A stretch of DNA of 64,000 nucleotides from Saprospiraceae bacterium (GTDB lineage Bacteria; Bacteroidota; Bacteroidia; Chitinophagales; Saprospiraceae): assembly GCA_027488855.1 (NCBI GenBank), contig JAIYAV010000419.1:1-64000 (forward strand), given 5' to 3'. The notes beneath the pieces were generated by a model. That model had not been told where the DNA came from. It saw only the letters and a list, made by a program, of their open reading frames with translations, and ran no database searches. A program made the position numbers and the translations under genes. This document shows, in pieces, positions 43,206 through 52,513 of the stretch; positions within the stretch are counted from its first letter, which is position 1, and each line of letters begins with the position of its first letter.

Positions 43206-44615
43206 ATGTTCAAATCCCCCTTCCTCATTTTTTTAGGAACGGCCTTTTTGCTGCGCATTTTTTCGTTTTTTCCGTCGGTCATCAATCACGATGAATCCAC
43301 TTACATTGTCATTGCTGATGCGCTGCTGCGTGGCCAGACTTATTGGGTGGATGTGGTTGACATCAAGCCCCTGGGGGTTTTTTTAATTTATGCGGCTTTG
43401 TTAAAAATCGGTGGGGGATCGATTTTTTTGTTGCGTTTGTTCACCGCCGTTTGGGTGGCGGGCACTGGCTATTTTTTGTATCGCGCGGCCAAAGCCTGGC
43501 AAGCCGATGAAAACGCCGCCCGGGCCAGTGGCGTGATGTACATTTTCATGTGTTCTTTGTTTACTTTTTATGGAGTATCGCCGAATACGGAATTGTACTA
43601 TATCTTGTTTAATGCCCTGGCGCTTTGGCTGATTTTGGCCTTTCCTCAACGGATTTGGGGTGCTCTGGGCGCGGGATTCTGCTTGGGTGCAGGTTTTATG
43701 ATCAAGTATACGGTGGCGTTTGATGCCTTGGCCATGGGGCTGATGTTGATCTGGCTTTTTTGGCAGGCCAAAGCTCCTTTTTTCCGTTTGTTGTTGCAGG
43801 GTTTTTTGATGATCAGTGCCTTTTTGGTGGTTCCACTGTTGGTGTACTGGACGTATCGCAGTTGGGGACTGGAACAGGTATTTTTGCACTATACTTTTGG
43901 GGTGGGTAGTGCTTGTCCCGCAGAGCTGAGCGTGGGAAACCGGGCCTTGTTCTTGCTGGATTTTTTGCTGCGCTTTTTGCCCATTAGTTTGGCTTTTGGG
44001 TGGGGGCTGTATTGGCGTGCCAAGCCTTGGATTTTGGCCTGTATTTGGGCGGCATGTGTGTTGGTGGCCATCAATGTGCAGGGCAAACCTTTTGGGCACT
44101 ATTTTATCCAGATGATGTTGCCTTTGGCCTGGCTGGCTGGCACTTTTTATGCGCGTGACCTACCTAAGCCGCGCTGGATTGCGCCCTTGTTTCAGTTGCG
44201 CAATGGGGCGATTGTACTGAGTTTGTTGTTTTTGGTCAATTTGTTTTTGCAGAAAAAAGACTACCTCGACAAGCCTGATCATGCCCGTGAAACAGCAAAT
44301 TATTTGCGCCCACTCTTGTTGCCTGATGACCGGGTTTATCTAGGCAATTATCACCAGATTGTATACCATTTGTTGGACCAGGAAAGCCCAACGCCATATG
44401 TACACCGCTCCTTGATTTGGGAAAAACGGCACCGGGCGGTATTGTGCATTAGCTTGAGCCAGGAACTGGCAAGGATTCAAAAGATCAATCCACGCTTTGT
44501 CGTGTTTCAGCCTGAATTGCCGGATGAACCTGCAGCGAAGGCGTTTTTATACCGTTACCGGGAGATTAAGCAGATTCGGGATAAGGCGGTGGTGTATGAG
44601 CGGCGGCCTTGGTAA
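43206..44615 (+). CDS. GT-C membrane glycosyltransferase (ArnT/PMT-like)
   Basis: A 469-residue protein with about 11 membrane helices, and the GT-C signature at the N terminus (NHDESTYIVIADALLRGQTYWVDVVDIKP, with the acidic pair DE at 29-30 in the first periplasmic loop). It should transfer a sugar from a polyprenyl phosphate, as GT83/GT39 enzymes do. It starts 5 bases after the subtilisin stop, suggesting co-transcription; whether the sugar goes to that protein is speculation. Confidence 0.78.
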   Translation: MFKSPFLIFLGTAFLLRIFSFFPSVINHDESTYIVIADALLRGQTYWVDVVDIKPLGVFLIYAALLKIGGGSIFLLRLFTAVWVAGTGYFLYRAAKAWQADENAARASGVMYIFMCSLFTFYGVSPNTELYYILFNALALWLILAFPQRIWGALGAGFCLGAGFMIKYTVAFDALAMGLMLIWLFWQAKAPFFRLLLQGFLMISAFLVVPLLVYWTYRSWGLEQVFLHYTFGVGSACPAELSVGNRALFLLDFLLRFLPISLAFGWGLYWRAKPWILACIWAACVLVAINVQGKPFGHYFIQMMLPLAWLAGTFYARDLPKPRWIAPLFQLRNGAIVLSLLFLVNLFLQKKDYLDKPDHARETANYLRPLLLPDDRVYLGNYHQIVYHLLDQESPTPYVHRSLIWEKRHRAVLCISLSQELARIQKINPRFVVFQPELPDEPAAKAFLYRYREIKQIRDKAVVYERRPW

Positions 44616-44638
44616 CACAAAACCATAACCCCATACAT

Positions 44639-44761
44639 TTACTCCGTAATCACATCAATTTCGGCATAACCCGAAGCGGTAGTTTGTACATTCTGTAGCG
44701 CTTTGAGTTTAATGTAACGCCCTTTTATGAGGTTAAAAGATTTGGTTTGCCAATAGCTCAT
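44639..44761 (-). pseudogene. C-terminal fragment of an F5/8 type C (discoidin) domain protein
   Basis: A short frame (ATG at 44759-44761, TAA at 44639) gives 40 residues with KSFNLIKGRYIKLKALQNV, then SGYAEIDVI, which is the closing strand pattern of discoidin-like carbohydrate-binding domains (often attached to glycosidases). Nothing upstream continues it; the GH31 gene starts 88 bases away in the other direction. It looks like the end of a lost glycosidase gene. Confidence 0.5.
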
Positions 44762-44848
44762 TTACAAACAAGATTCCATTATTTTAGGCGAAGGCACCAA
44801 CTGGCATCTATCTTTACCCAATAATCCATTTATCCACAATTTTTGGTG

Positions 44849-47209
44849 ATGAAACAGATTTTGATTGTTGTTACTTGTTTGCTCGGCATACCGCTGAGCC
44901 TTTGGGCGCAGCATCGCCCTACCCTGCTCAATGAACCGCTCGATCTCAGTGGTGATTTTCGAGATTACACCAACACCTACTTTTTGGCCGACAGCCTCGC
45001 CGCCTTCGACCCCGCCACCGGCCAAGGCCAACTAAAATGGCGGCGCAACGAGTATTTTCCTGCCCATGCCTTCAACAACACCCAGGCCGGACTTCGCAAA
45101 ATCCAAGGCAATGAATTTCCAGGTATTGAATACGCCGTTGATCCGGTACTGCCCTTTAGTGTGGAGTTTGTATCGCCTCGTGCCGTGCGGATTCGGGCTA
45201 CTACAGGGCACATTCCACCAGTCACCGAACCATCCTTAATGCTGGTCAAAGAACCCGGAAAAGACAATTCCTGGACGTACAGCAAAACCCAAAATGGCCA
45301 TCAGTACAAAAGCGCTTTTGGCAGCGTAACCATCACCCCAAACCCCTGGACGATTGAATTCCGGGATGCCCAGGGGAAATTATTGACCAAAACCTGGCAC
45401 CAGAGCAACAGCCGCTCTTTTACCCCCGTCCTGCCTTTTTCTTTTGTGCGTCGGGCAGGGGATTATTCGCGGAGTATCGGCGCAGCCTTCACGCTGTCGC
45501 CCGATGAAAAAATTTACGGTTGTGGCGAGTCTTTCACCAGCCTGAACAAATACGGCCAAAAGGTCAATCTGTATACCACCGACCCCAACGGCGTGGAAAA
45601 TGCCGGCATGTACAAGCCCATCCCTTTCTTCATGAGCAGTCGGGGTTATGGGATGTTCATGCATACCTCTTCTCCAGTCACCTGCGACTTTGGCGCGACT
45701 TACGGCGCAGTCACCAACTTGATGATTGGGGATGAAAATCTGGATCTGTTCGTGTTCCTCGGTGAGCCCAAAGACGTGCTGGACGAATACACCAACCTCA
45801 CGGGCAAAGCGAGTATGCCGCCGCTGTGGTCTTTTGGTTTGTGGATGAGCCGGATCACTTATTTCTCCGAAGCGGATGGTCGGAATGTGGCCAATTTGTT
45901 GCGCAAAAACGGGATTCCTTCGGATGTGATTCACTTTGATACGGGCTGGTTTGGCACCGATTGGCGTTGTGATTACCAGTTTGCCAAGGATCGTTTTCCC
46001 GATCCCCAAAAAATGATCAGCGACCTCAAGGTCCAGGGCTTCCGCACCTGCCTCTGGCAATTGCCTTACTTTGTGCCCAAAAATGATCTCTTCCCGGAAA
46101 TCATTGCCAAGGGGCTTCATGTAAAAAATCCCAAAGGTGGGCTGCCGTATGAAGATGCAGTGCTCGATTTTACCAATCCCAATGCCGTACAATGGTACCA
46201 GGATAAAATTGCCAACTTGTTGAAACTGGGCGTTGCAGTCATCAAGGTGGATTTTGGCGAAGCGGCTCCCTTGAACGGCATTTATGCCAATGGCCACAGC
46301 GGCTTCTACGAGCACAACCTCTACCCTTTGCGCTACAACAAAGTCGTATCCGACATCACCAAACAAATCACGGGCGACCAGATCATCTGGGCCCGCAGCA
46401 CCTGGGCGGGCAGCCAGCGGTATCCGCTGCACTGGGGCGGCGACGCCGAAACTTCGGATATGGGCATGGAAGCACAGTTGCGCGGTGGTTTGTCGCTGGG
46501 CTTGTCGGGCTTCACCTTCTGGAGCCACGATGCGGGGGGCTTTACTACTCGTACGCCAGAGGAATTGTACCGCCGTTGGGCACCTTTTAGCCTGTTTAGC
46601 TCACACTCCCGCTGCCATGGCCAAGCGCCAAAAGAGCCCTGGGAGTTCAGCGAAAGTTTTTTGAATCACTTCCGCAATGCCTCCGAAACGCGCTACCGAC
46701 TGATGCCCTACATTTATGCCCAGGCGAAAGCTTCGACGGAAAAAGGCTTGCCGATGCTGCGCGCGCTTTTTGTAGAATTCCCGCAAGACCCCGGTGCCTG
46801 GCTCATCGAAAATGAATACCTCTTGGGTTCGGATATGTTGGTAGCACCGATTTTTGAAACCGGAGCGACTCAGCGCAAGGTGTACCTACCTGAGGGCAAA
46901 TGGATCGATTATCAAACGGGCAAAGTGTACAGCGGTGGCTGGCACGTGATCGATGGTGGCAAACTTTCCTTGGTGGTGATGATTCGGGATGGGGCGGTAA
47001 TTCCGCATGCGGAATTGGCGCAAAGTACGGATCAGATTGATTGGTCAAAAATCACCTTGCAGGCTTATACTAGCACGGGCTCGGCCAAAGGAAAGGTTTG
47101 TTTGCCTGCGGAGAATGTGATACAAGAAGTGAATGTGACGCTGAAAAACGGCAAGGGGACTTTGGTAAAAGATCCTTATGCCGGGAAGGTAAAGTGGGTG
47201 ATTAAATAA
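44849..47209 (+). CDS. Alpha-xylosidase (glycoside hydrolase family 31)
   Basis: A 786-residue secreted GH31 enzyme. A signal peptide (cut near LWAQ) is followed by an N-terminal beta-sandwich and the barrel with nucleophile Asp468 (VIKVDFGEAAP, the KxDFGE form of alpha-xylosidases) and acid/base Asp532 (HWGGDAETS). It should release alpha-xylose from xyloglucan-type oligosaccharides, though alpha-glucosidase activity is possible. The ATG at 44849 is used; in-frame TTG and GTG codons precede it directly. A single gene ending at a hairpin. Confidence 0.9.
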   Translation: MKQILIVVTCLLGIPLSLWAQHRPTLLNEPLDLSGDFRDYTNTYFLADSLAAFDPATGQGQLKWRRNEYFPAHAFNNTQAGLRKIQGNEFPGIEYAVDPVLPFSVEFVSPRAVRIRATTGHIPPVTEPSLMLVKEPGKDNSWTYSKTQNGHQYKSAFGSVTITPNPWTIEFRDAQGKLLTKTWHQSNSRSFTPVLPFSFVRRAGDYSRSIGAAFTLSPDEKIYGCGESFTSLNKYGQKVNLYTTDPNGVENAGMYKPIPFFMSSRGYGMFMHTSSPVTCDFGATYGAVTNLMIGDENLDLFVFLGEPKDVLDEYTNLTGKASMPPLWSFGLWMSRITYFSEADGRNVANLLRKNGIPSDVIHFDTGWFGTDWRCDYQFAKDRFPDPQKMISDLKVQGFRTCLWQLPYFVPKNDLFPEIIAKGLHVKNPKGGLPYEDAVLDFTNPNAVQWYQDKIANLLKLGVAVIKVDFGEAAPLNGIYANGHSGFYEHNLYPLRYNKVVSDITKQITGDQIIWARSTWAGSQRYPLHWGGDAETSDMGMEAQLRGGLSLGLSGFTFWSHDAGGFTTRTPEELYRRWAPFSLFSSHSRCHGQAPKEPWEFSESFLNHFRNASETRYRLMPYIYAQAKASTEKGLPMLRALFVEFPQDPGAWLIENEYLLGSDMLVAPIFETGATQRKVYLPEGKWIDYQTGKVYSGGWHVIDGGKLSLVVMIRDGAVIPHAELAQSTDQIDWSKITLQAYTSTGSAKGKVCLPAENVIQEVNVTLKNGKGTLVKDPYAGKVKWVIK

Positions 47210-47217
47210 ACGAGTGT

Positions 47218-47313
47218 CTGAGGTGTTCTAAGGTGCCTAAGGTGGTTCAAAATAAGCTTAATTGGTTTTAGCTATTTTTATTGAACCACCTTAGGCACCT
47301 TAGAACAGCTCAG
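47218..47313. repeat. CTAAGGTG-family long hairpin, copy 5
   Basis: Arms 47218-47250 and 47281-47313 (33 bases) pair with a single mismatch and hold CTAAGGTGCC and TAAGGTGGTTC. The 30-base loop has an AAGCTTAATT core. It lies between convergent genes. Confidence 0.88.
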
Positions 47314-47341
47314 GCATGTATTTTACTAGAAGCTTGCAAGT

Positions 47342-47653
47342 TTAGTGCGGCGCTACGGTCAACTTGGCGATCATCTCCTCCGCAATTGGATCGGCATAGA
47401 TCCCAAATGAGCTGAGCAAAGTGCCCTTGAGCCCATGTTTATCCGAAGAAATGGCGTACAACACACTCTCCTCATCCGGGTCCGAGGAACTCGATTCAAA
47501 ACGGAATACTTCATCCACCTGAAATTCATCGTGCAACAATTGATAAGTCCCGCCGCCGCATTCCAGGCAATTTTCTTTGAGGTTAAAATCTTCGGTATAA
47601 CCCTGGGCCTTCAGGCCATCGAGCGCTTCTAAAAGGGTGTTGTAATTTTCCAT
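47342..47653 (-). CDS. Conserved small protein (annotated as phosphoribosylpyrophosphate synthetase-like in relatives)
   Basis: A 103-residue soluble protein of a family widespread in Bacteroidota: MENYNTLLEALDGLKAQGYTEDFNL at the start, a Cys-x-x-Cys-like CLECGGG, then DPDEESVLYAISS and GTLLSSFGIYADP. The name carried by relatives has no visible basis; no PRPP motif is present. The ATG at 47651-47653 is preferred; a TTG at 47674 would overlap the hydrolase stop. Probably co-transcribed with the hydrolase. Confidence 0.75.
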   Translation of the reverse strand: MENYNTLLEALDGLKAQGYTEDFNLKENCLECGGGTYQLLHDEFQVDEVFRFESSSSDPDEESVLYAISSDKHGLKGTLLSSFGIYADPIAEEMIAKLTVAPH

Positions 47654-47670
47654 TTTGGGAAGGTATTGGT

Positions 47671-48291
47671 TCAACGATTAAAAATATAACTTTTGGCCAA
47701 ATCCATTTCAACAGGCGACACAACATGTGGCCGTCCCGGATAAATCACGAGATTCACCTCGGCACCCAGGTTTTGCAACTCAACTTTACTCTCTTCACTG
47801 CGGCTCTGGGGCACATGCGGGTCATTATCGCTGTTGGTCATCAAAATGCGAGTTCCAGCAAACTTGGATTGATAAGGACTTGTATCCAGGATTTGCCCAA
47901 TCAACCCGCCCGTAAATGCAATCACGCCGCCAAATGGACGGGCAAAACGAGCCGCGCTTTCCAGCGTCAAACAAGCGCCTTGTGAAAAACCCAGCAGGTA
48001 AATTTGGGCAGCGGGCAATACCTTTTCCGTTTGTTCAATCAAGCGCTCAGCATTCGCCAGCGCAGAATCCAACCAGGGCTGATTGTCTGCCACTGGCGCC
48101 ATAAAACTGTAGGGATACCAAGTGTTGTTGGTGGCTTGTAATGCGGCTAAATAGGTACCTGCTGGTGCGAGCGCCCGTCCGATTTCGAGGATGGCCTGAG
48201 CATTGCCGCCACGGCCATGAAATAGGAGCAAGGCGCGTTCGGCCTGGGCCAGGGGTACACCGTCTTCATATAGAGTAAAACTGTGCGACAT
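47671..48291 (-). CDS. Phospholipase/carboxylesterase-type alpha/beta hydrolase
   Basis: A 206-residue serine hydrolase. The triad is visible as Ser (GFSQGACL, about 122), Asp (NSDNDPHVP) and His (GRPHVVSP), with the LLLFHGRGGNA oxyanion-hole region near the start. It should cleave carboxylic esters or thioesters; no signal peptide. It lies 3 bases downstream of the retropepsin-like gene and before a small conserved gene. Confidence 0.85.
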   Translation of the reverse strand: MSHSFTLYEDGVPLAQAERALLLFHGRGGNAQAILEIGRALAPAGTYLAALQATNNTWYPYSFMAPVADNQPWLDSALANAERLIEQTEKVLPAAQIYLLGFSQGACLTLESAARFARPFGGVIAFTGGLIGQILDTSPYQSKFAGTRILMTNSDNDPHVPQSRSEESKVELQNLGAEVNLVIYPGRPHVVSPVEMDLAKSYIFNR

Positions 48292-48294
48292 TGG

Positions 48295-49521
48295 CTATTC
48301 ATTTTTGTTGAAAAACTCCTCTACGTCAAAACGTTTGACTTTGAAATCAAGTTGAACACCATTTCTCAACACTTTAACCCAGATAAAGGCTTCATTGTCT
48401 TGACCATTTTTTCCATTTAACCGTAAATCACAATAATCGCTTTGGGTGGGGTGACGCAGATCACGTTGATTGATCATCAGAATTTGATCGTTGTATTCAA
48501 GCCCTTTTTCCTGATCCAAAGCATTTTTATAAACACTCGAAACCATTAATTTGTCGTCCACCAAATCGATACCAAACCCATAATTGTTTACCTTCTTTAT
48601 TTCTGGCGCGGCAATAGGGGATAATATGAGGTATTGGCGTTCCCAATCAATGGTCACTAGGTAGTTTCGCAAAAAAGTGGTACCCATCACCCCTTTACTT
48701 ATTGACGATTCCAAAACAACAATAGGATTGCTCAACTCCAACTTATTCCCAACTGAGACAGACGGAAATTGGATAAAAAAAGCAGAATCCAGGCTTGATC
48801 CAAAAATACCATACGTCAACCCAAACCACTTCAGCAAGGCAGCATTCCGTTCTTCTTTAGAAAAACCATTGGCGGGCATTGATAAATTCCCAGAAGAGCC
48901 CGTATCCAAAATCATGTCTTTTTGAACCCCATTCGACGTGGAAAACTTAAAGGCAGGCGTTCCTTGCAGATTTGGAATAAAACGGATGGTGTCGCTATTC
49001 TCCGGAATCTGCAAGGAATCCATACTACTGGCAAAGCGCAATTTTTGCTGTTGGAAATCGATTTGCCACTTCGCTTTTTTCATCCAGTTGGCACCAACAA
49101 TACCCGCCACTGCCGTACATCCTTTTGTTTTTAAGATGCCAAAATCAGCTCCTACAATACCTGCTGACCGAAAATTGATGTTTTGTACACTGATTTGTTC
49201 CAGCTTGTGGTAGTTTAATTTTGATTTTGTGCCAACATAATCCTTCACTTTTTGGCTTGTCACCTTTTGGGCTTTTAAGTTTTTAAGCACCTCATTGTCA
49301 ATTACAGCAATGGCCCCGGTGTCGAATAAAAAATCATAAACATTGTTTTGAATCTCAACAGGAAGGATGATTCTCCCATTCTCTTCTTTAAAAGACATTT
49401 CTTCAAAAAAATGGCCTTGTTCAATTTGAGTGCCATTGATTAATCCTACCGTTTTGATTCTACCAACAATGCCACAACTTGAAAAACTGAGCACACTCAA
49501 TAAAAGCAATAGGTGTTTCAT
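48295..49521 (-). CDS. Lipoprotein with two retropepsin-like aspartic protease domains and PDZ
   Basis: A 408-residue lipoprotein (lipobox FSSC at residues 13-16). Two retropepsin-type half-sites are in one chain, FLFDTGAIAVID (about 60-75) and MILDTGSSGNLS (about 175-190), so the two Asp residues could form an active site without dimerisation, as in pepsin, or belong to two successive domains. A C-terminal PDZ-like region is suggested (DLVDDKLMVSSVYKNALDQEKGLEYNDQILMINQRDL). The ATG at 49519-49521 gives the signal peptide. First gene of a leftward operon with the hydrolase and the small protein. Confidence 0.8.
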   Translation of the reverse strand: MKHLLLLLSVLSFSSCGIVGRIKTVGLINGTQIEQGHFFEEMSFKEENGRIILPVEIQNNVYDFLFDTGAIAVIDNEVLKNLKAQKVTSQKVKDYVGTKSKLNYHKLEQISVQNINFRSAGIVGADFGILKTKGCTAVAGIVGANWMKKAKWQIDFQQQKLRFASSMDSLQIPENSDTIRFIPNLQGTPAFKFSTSNGVQKDMILDTGSSGNLSMPANGFSKEERNAALLKWFGLTYGIFGSSLDSAFFIQFPSVSVGNKLELSNPIVVLESSISKGVMGTTFLRNYLVTIDWERQYLILSPIAAPEIKKVNNYGFGIDLVDDKLMVSSVYKNALDQEKGLEYNDQILMINQRDLRHPTQSDYCDLRLNGKNGQDNEAFIWVKVLRNGVQLDFKVKRFDVEEFFNKNE

Positions 49522-49692
49522 ATACGTATTTTTAATTAAGCTCATTTTAAAGCTTTAACTCAAATACAGTTTGTTTTTGTATTTACTGAAAGAAGTTTGT
49601 GCAACAAAAAATGCTCACCTGATGGGTTTTATCCGCCTTTTCTCCCACATTCCTGGATAAAAGCTTAATTTTCATGCCCATAAACTATAAAC

Positions 49693-51456
49693 ATGAAAAA
49701 ACTGATCGCAAGCTTACTGTGTCTTGGCTATGCCGCCCTGGCTTTTGCCCAAACACCCGCTGAATCCTATCCCGTTGACGCCGCCTCGGTTGAACAAGTG
49801 GGCGTACCCAAGGGAGAAATCCTCAAATTTACTTATGAAAGTTCCAAGATTTTTCCTGGCACCCGCCGCGAGGTATCCGTTTATATACCTGCCCAATACC
49901 GCCCGGACAAACCCGCCTGCGTTTACGTCAATCAGGATGGCATCCAGTGGAAGGCACCCACCGTTTTTGACAACCTGATCCAGCAAAAAGAAATGCCGAT
50001 CACCATTGGGGTCTTCATCACTCCCGGCCAGGTAAAGGCGAGCAATGAAGAAACGGCCCTGGATCGCTACAACCGCAGCTTTGAATACGACGGCCTGGGT
50101 GATGCTTACGCCCGCTTTGTACTGGAGGAAATTTTACCTGAGGTTGAAAAACGCAAAACTGCCGATGGCCGCGTCCTCAAATTGTCCCAAAATGGCAACG
50201 ATCGCGCCATTGGCGGCTCAAGCAGTGGGGCAGTTTGTGCCTTTACGGCGGCCTGGGAGCGACCCGATGCCTTCTCACGGGTGTTCAGCGCCATTGGCAC
50301 CTATGTCAACCTGCGGGGCGCTGATCGCTACCCTTCCCTGATCCGCAAGTACGAACCCAAGCCGATCCGCATTTTCCTGCAAGACGGCAGCAACGACCTC
50401 AACATCTACGCTGGCGACTGGTGGAAGGCCAACGAAATGATGGCGCGTGCTTTGAGTTTTGCAGGCTATGAGGTAAATTACATTTGGGGAGAAGGGGGAC
50501 ACAACGGCCAACACGGTACCGCCATTTTCCCGCAAGCCATGCGCTGGTTGTGGAAGGACTACCCCAAACCCGTCGGCAAAGGAACTTCCAAAAATCAATT
50601 CCTCAACGACATTTTAGTGGAAAATACCGACTGGGAGCTGGTAGGCGAAGGCTACAGCTTTACCGAAGGTACCGCTACCAATGCTGCTGGAGAGTTCTTT
50701 TTTCAGGATTTCCCCAATTCCAAAACCTACAAAGTTGGGCTGGATGGCAAACTCGCTGCCCTGCCCATCGACTCCAAACGGGCCACAGGAACCGCTTTCG
50801 GTCCTGATGGCAAACGGTACACCGCCGCAGGTGGCAACAAACAAATCCTGAGTTATGATGCCCAGGGCAATGTAAAAGTGGTGGCCGATAGCGTCGCTAG
50901 CAGCAACGACATCACCGTGGCCGCCAATGGCAATGTTTACTTCACCGCGCCCGATGGCCGCGAACGGCCCAGCAAGTTGTACCTCATCAGGCCAAATGGG
51001 GAGAAGCTGGTGGTGGATGAGGGTTTAAAATTCGCCAATGGGCTGTGCCTCTCGCCCGACCAAACCCAATTGTACGTGACCGAGTCGGCCTCGCACTGGG
51101 TGTGGGTGTACAAAATTCAGGCGGATGGCAAATTGTCGAACAAACAAAAATTCGGCTGGCTGCATGTGCGCGACGAAGATGAAAACGCCTGGTCGGATGG
51201 CCTGAAATGTGATCGGGATGGGCGCATTTACGTCACCTCACTCACGGGGATTCAGGTGCTGGATCAGTTGGGACGGGTGAATGCGATATTGCCAGTGCCA
51301 CTAACCAAGGGACAGGTGTCGAACTTGTGTTTTGCTGGGCCCAATTTTGATACCTTGTACATTACTTGTCGGGATAAGGTGTATCGGCGGAAGGTAAAAG
51401 TGAAGGGAGTGAATGGGTTTGAGGCAGGCGTGAAGCCGGGGAAACCTAGGTTGTGA
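49693..51456 (+). CDS. Fusion of an esterase-D-type hydrolase and an SMP-30/gluconolactonase domain
   Basis: A 587-residue secreted protein. After the signal peptide (to AFAQ) the first domain (about 40-300) is an enterochelin esterase/esterase D-type hydrolase with nucleophile Ser177 in GGSSSGA, Asp in DGSNDLN and His in GGHNGQHG. The second (about 315-575) is an SMP-30/gluconolactonase six-blade propeller (EGYSFTEGTATNAAGEFFFQD, SNDITVAANGNVYFTAPDGR). It could open a sugar ester and its lactone in one step; the substrate is unknown. It ends at a terminator. Confidence 0.87.
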   Translation: MKKLIASLLCLGYAALAFAQTPAESYPVDAASVEQVGVPKGEILKFTYESSKIFPGTRREVSVYIPAQYRPDKPACVYVNQDGIQWKAPTVFDNLIQQKEMPITIGVFITPGQVKASNEETALDRYNRSFEYDGLGDAYARFVLEEILPEVEKRKTADGRVLKLSQNGNDRAIGGSSSGAVCAFTAAWERPDAFSRVFSAIGTYVNLRGADRYPSLIRKYEPKPIRIFLQDGSNDLNIYAGDWWKANEMMARALSFAGYEVNYIWGEGGHNGQHGTAIFPQAMRWLWKDYPKPVGKGTSKNQFLNDILVENTDWELVGEGYSFTEGTATNAAGEFFFQDFPNSKTYKVGLDGKLAALPIDSKRATGTAFGPDGKRYTAAGGNKQILSYDAQGNVKVVADSVASSNDITVAANGNVYFTAPDGRERPSKLYLIRPNGEKLVVDEGLKFANGLCLSPDQTQLYVTESASHWVWVYKIQADGKLSNKQKFGWLHVRDEDENAWSDGLKCDRDGRIYVTSLTGIQVLDQLGRVNAILPVPLTKGQVSNLCFAGPNFDTLYITCRDKVYRRKVKVKGVNGFEAGVKPGKPRL

Positions 51457-51465
51457 GGATGTGGT

Positions 51466-51498
51466 GTGTCTCGCAGGACGAGACACTTTGTCTTTTTT
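51466..51498 (+). terminator. Rho-independent terminator after the esterase/SMP-30 gene
   Basis: A perfect 8-base stem GTGTCTCG/CGAGACAC with a 5-base loop, followed by a T-rich tail (TTTGTCTTTTTT), begins 10 bases after the stop codon. Confidence 0.8.
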
Positions 51499-51536
51499 CA
51501 CAATTTCTCCCCTTTGCCCCCCTTACTTTTGTAAAG

Positions 51537-51992
51537 CTATTTCAGGATGAGACAAGTTGAGCTCAAATGCCAACCCGGGAAAGGTTTTACAGTTGCGCAA
51601 TTTGGACCGCCGTCTTTGCCTGTTCCGGGAACTTTTGTTTCCAGAACGAGGGAAGCATCTGTCAATAGTTGTTGGATTGTTTCAGCTGAAATGTCTCTCA
51701 GCGGGACTTTCAAGCGACGAGTCCAGACCGAATCGAATTGACCCGCAGCCGTTCCGATGTCAACATAAATGAACCGTTCGCTCGATGGCCCTTGAACATA
51801 CGGGCCTTTGAAATCGGGCAAAGCGGCCTGGTTTTCTTTTACTGAAATTTTAAATTCAAAGCATAAGTCCTCCTTGCTTGATCTTTGCTTTAGAATTGTT
51901 TCGTAGTTGTTTCCACTGCCTTTTTGGATGCCAAAGTCAACTCCTAAGGGAGGGCTTTCCAAAATGATTCTGATGGAGATTTCTTGGTTCAT
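51537..51992 (-). CDS. DUF5990 family protein
   Basis: A 151-residue soluble protein matching the DUF5990 family: ISIRIILESPPLGVDFGIQKGSG (5-27), then FKGPYVQGPSSERFIYVDIGTAAGQ and WTRRLKVPLRDIS. The function is unknown. The last 25 residues hold two Cys. The gene stands 39 bases after the SRPBCC gene on the same strand, so they may share a transcript. Confidence 0.8.
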   Translation of the reverse strand: MNQEISIRIILESPPLGVDFGIQKGSGNNYETILKQRSSKEDLCFEFKISVKENQAALPDFKGPYVQGPSSERFIYVDIGTAAGQFDSVWTRRLKVPLRDISAETIQQLLTDASLVLETKVPGTGKDGGPNCATVKPFPGWHLSSTCLILK

Positions 51993-52031
51993 TTTATTTT
52001 GATGTATTGTTGTGCTACATTGTTATCCCCT

Positions 52032-52454
52032 TCACTCCCCTTCCACAATCTCCTTCAACAATTTCAATACCGGGTTTTCTTCACCCTGAGGTGCCTCCTG
52101 AACCGCATTAGGTCGCTGGTCCTCCTGCACAATTTCCAATTTGGTTTGCCCATTTTCACTGCTCAGGTGGTAGTTCATGATAAAATAATTTTCGGGTTTG
52201 TCTTCCACTCCTGGCCTTGGGGCAAACAAAGTGTAGCTTACCAATTCGGTGGGCTGGAAGGCCAAAACTTTCCCCCATTGTTCGAATACCTTGTCTTCCC
52301 ATGCCGTGCTGAATTTGATGTCGCTACCAATTTCCCAGGTGGTAATCAAATCGCTGCCGTATTGCCAAAGTTTTACCCCTTCAGGTTTGGTCACCGTGTC
52401 CCAAACTTTTTGAAGGGAGGCATTGATGGTAATCGTTGAAATGTTGGTTGCCAT
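52032..52454 (-). CDS. SRPBCC/AHSA1 domain protein
   Basis: A 140-residue START/Bet v 1-like protein of the AHSA1 family: ITINASLQKVWDTVTKPEGVKLWQYGSDL at the start, then WEIGSDIKFST and a beta-hairpin NYHLSSENGQTKLEIVQED. Such proteins bind small hydrophobic ligands or act as chaperone co-factors; the ligand is unknown. The C-terminal part is Glu/Pro-rich. Confidence 0.83.
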   Translation of the reverse strand: MATNISTITINASLQKVWDTVTKPEGVKLWQYGSDLITTWEIGSDIKFSTAWEDKVFEQWGKVLAFQPTELVSYTLFAPRPGVEDKPENYFIMNYHLSSENGQTKLEIVQEDQRPNAVQEAPQGEENPVLKLLKEIVEGE

Positions 52455-52513
52455 GTTGTTGGTTTTAGGGAATATTGAGTGTAATTGTTTTTACGTTGGA
52501 CTTGAGCGGATTT

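Noticed and set aside
45380..46528. A 382-codon open frame antisense to the GH31 gene
   Set aside because: The GH31 frame contains the catalytic motifs; the antisense product has no family pattern.
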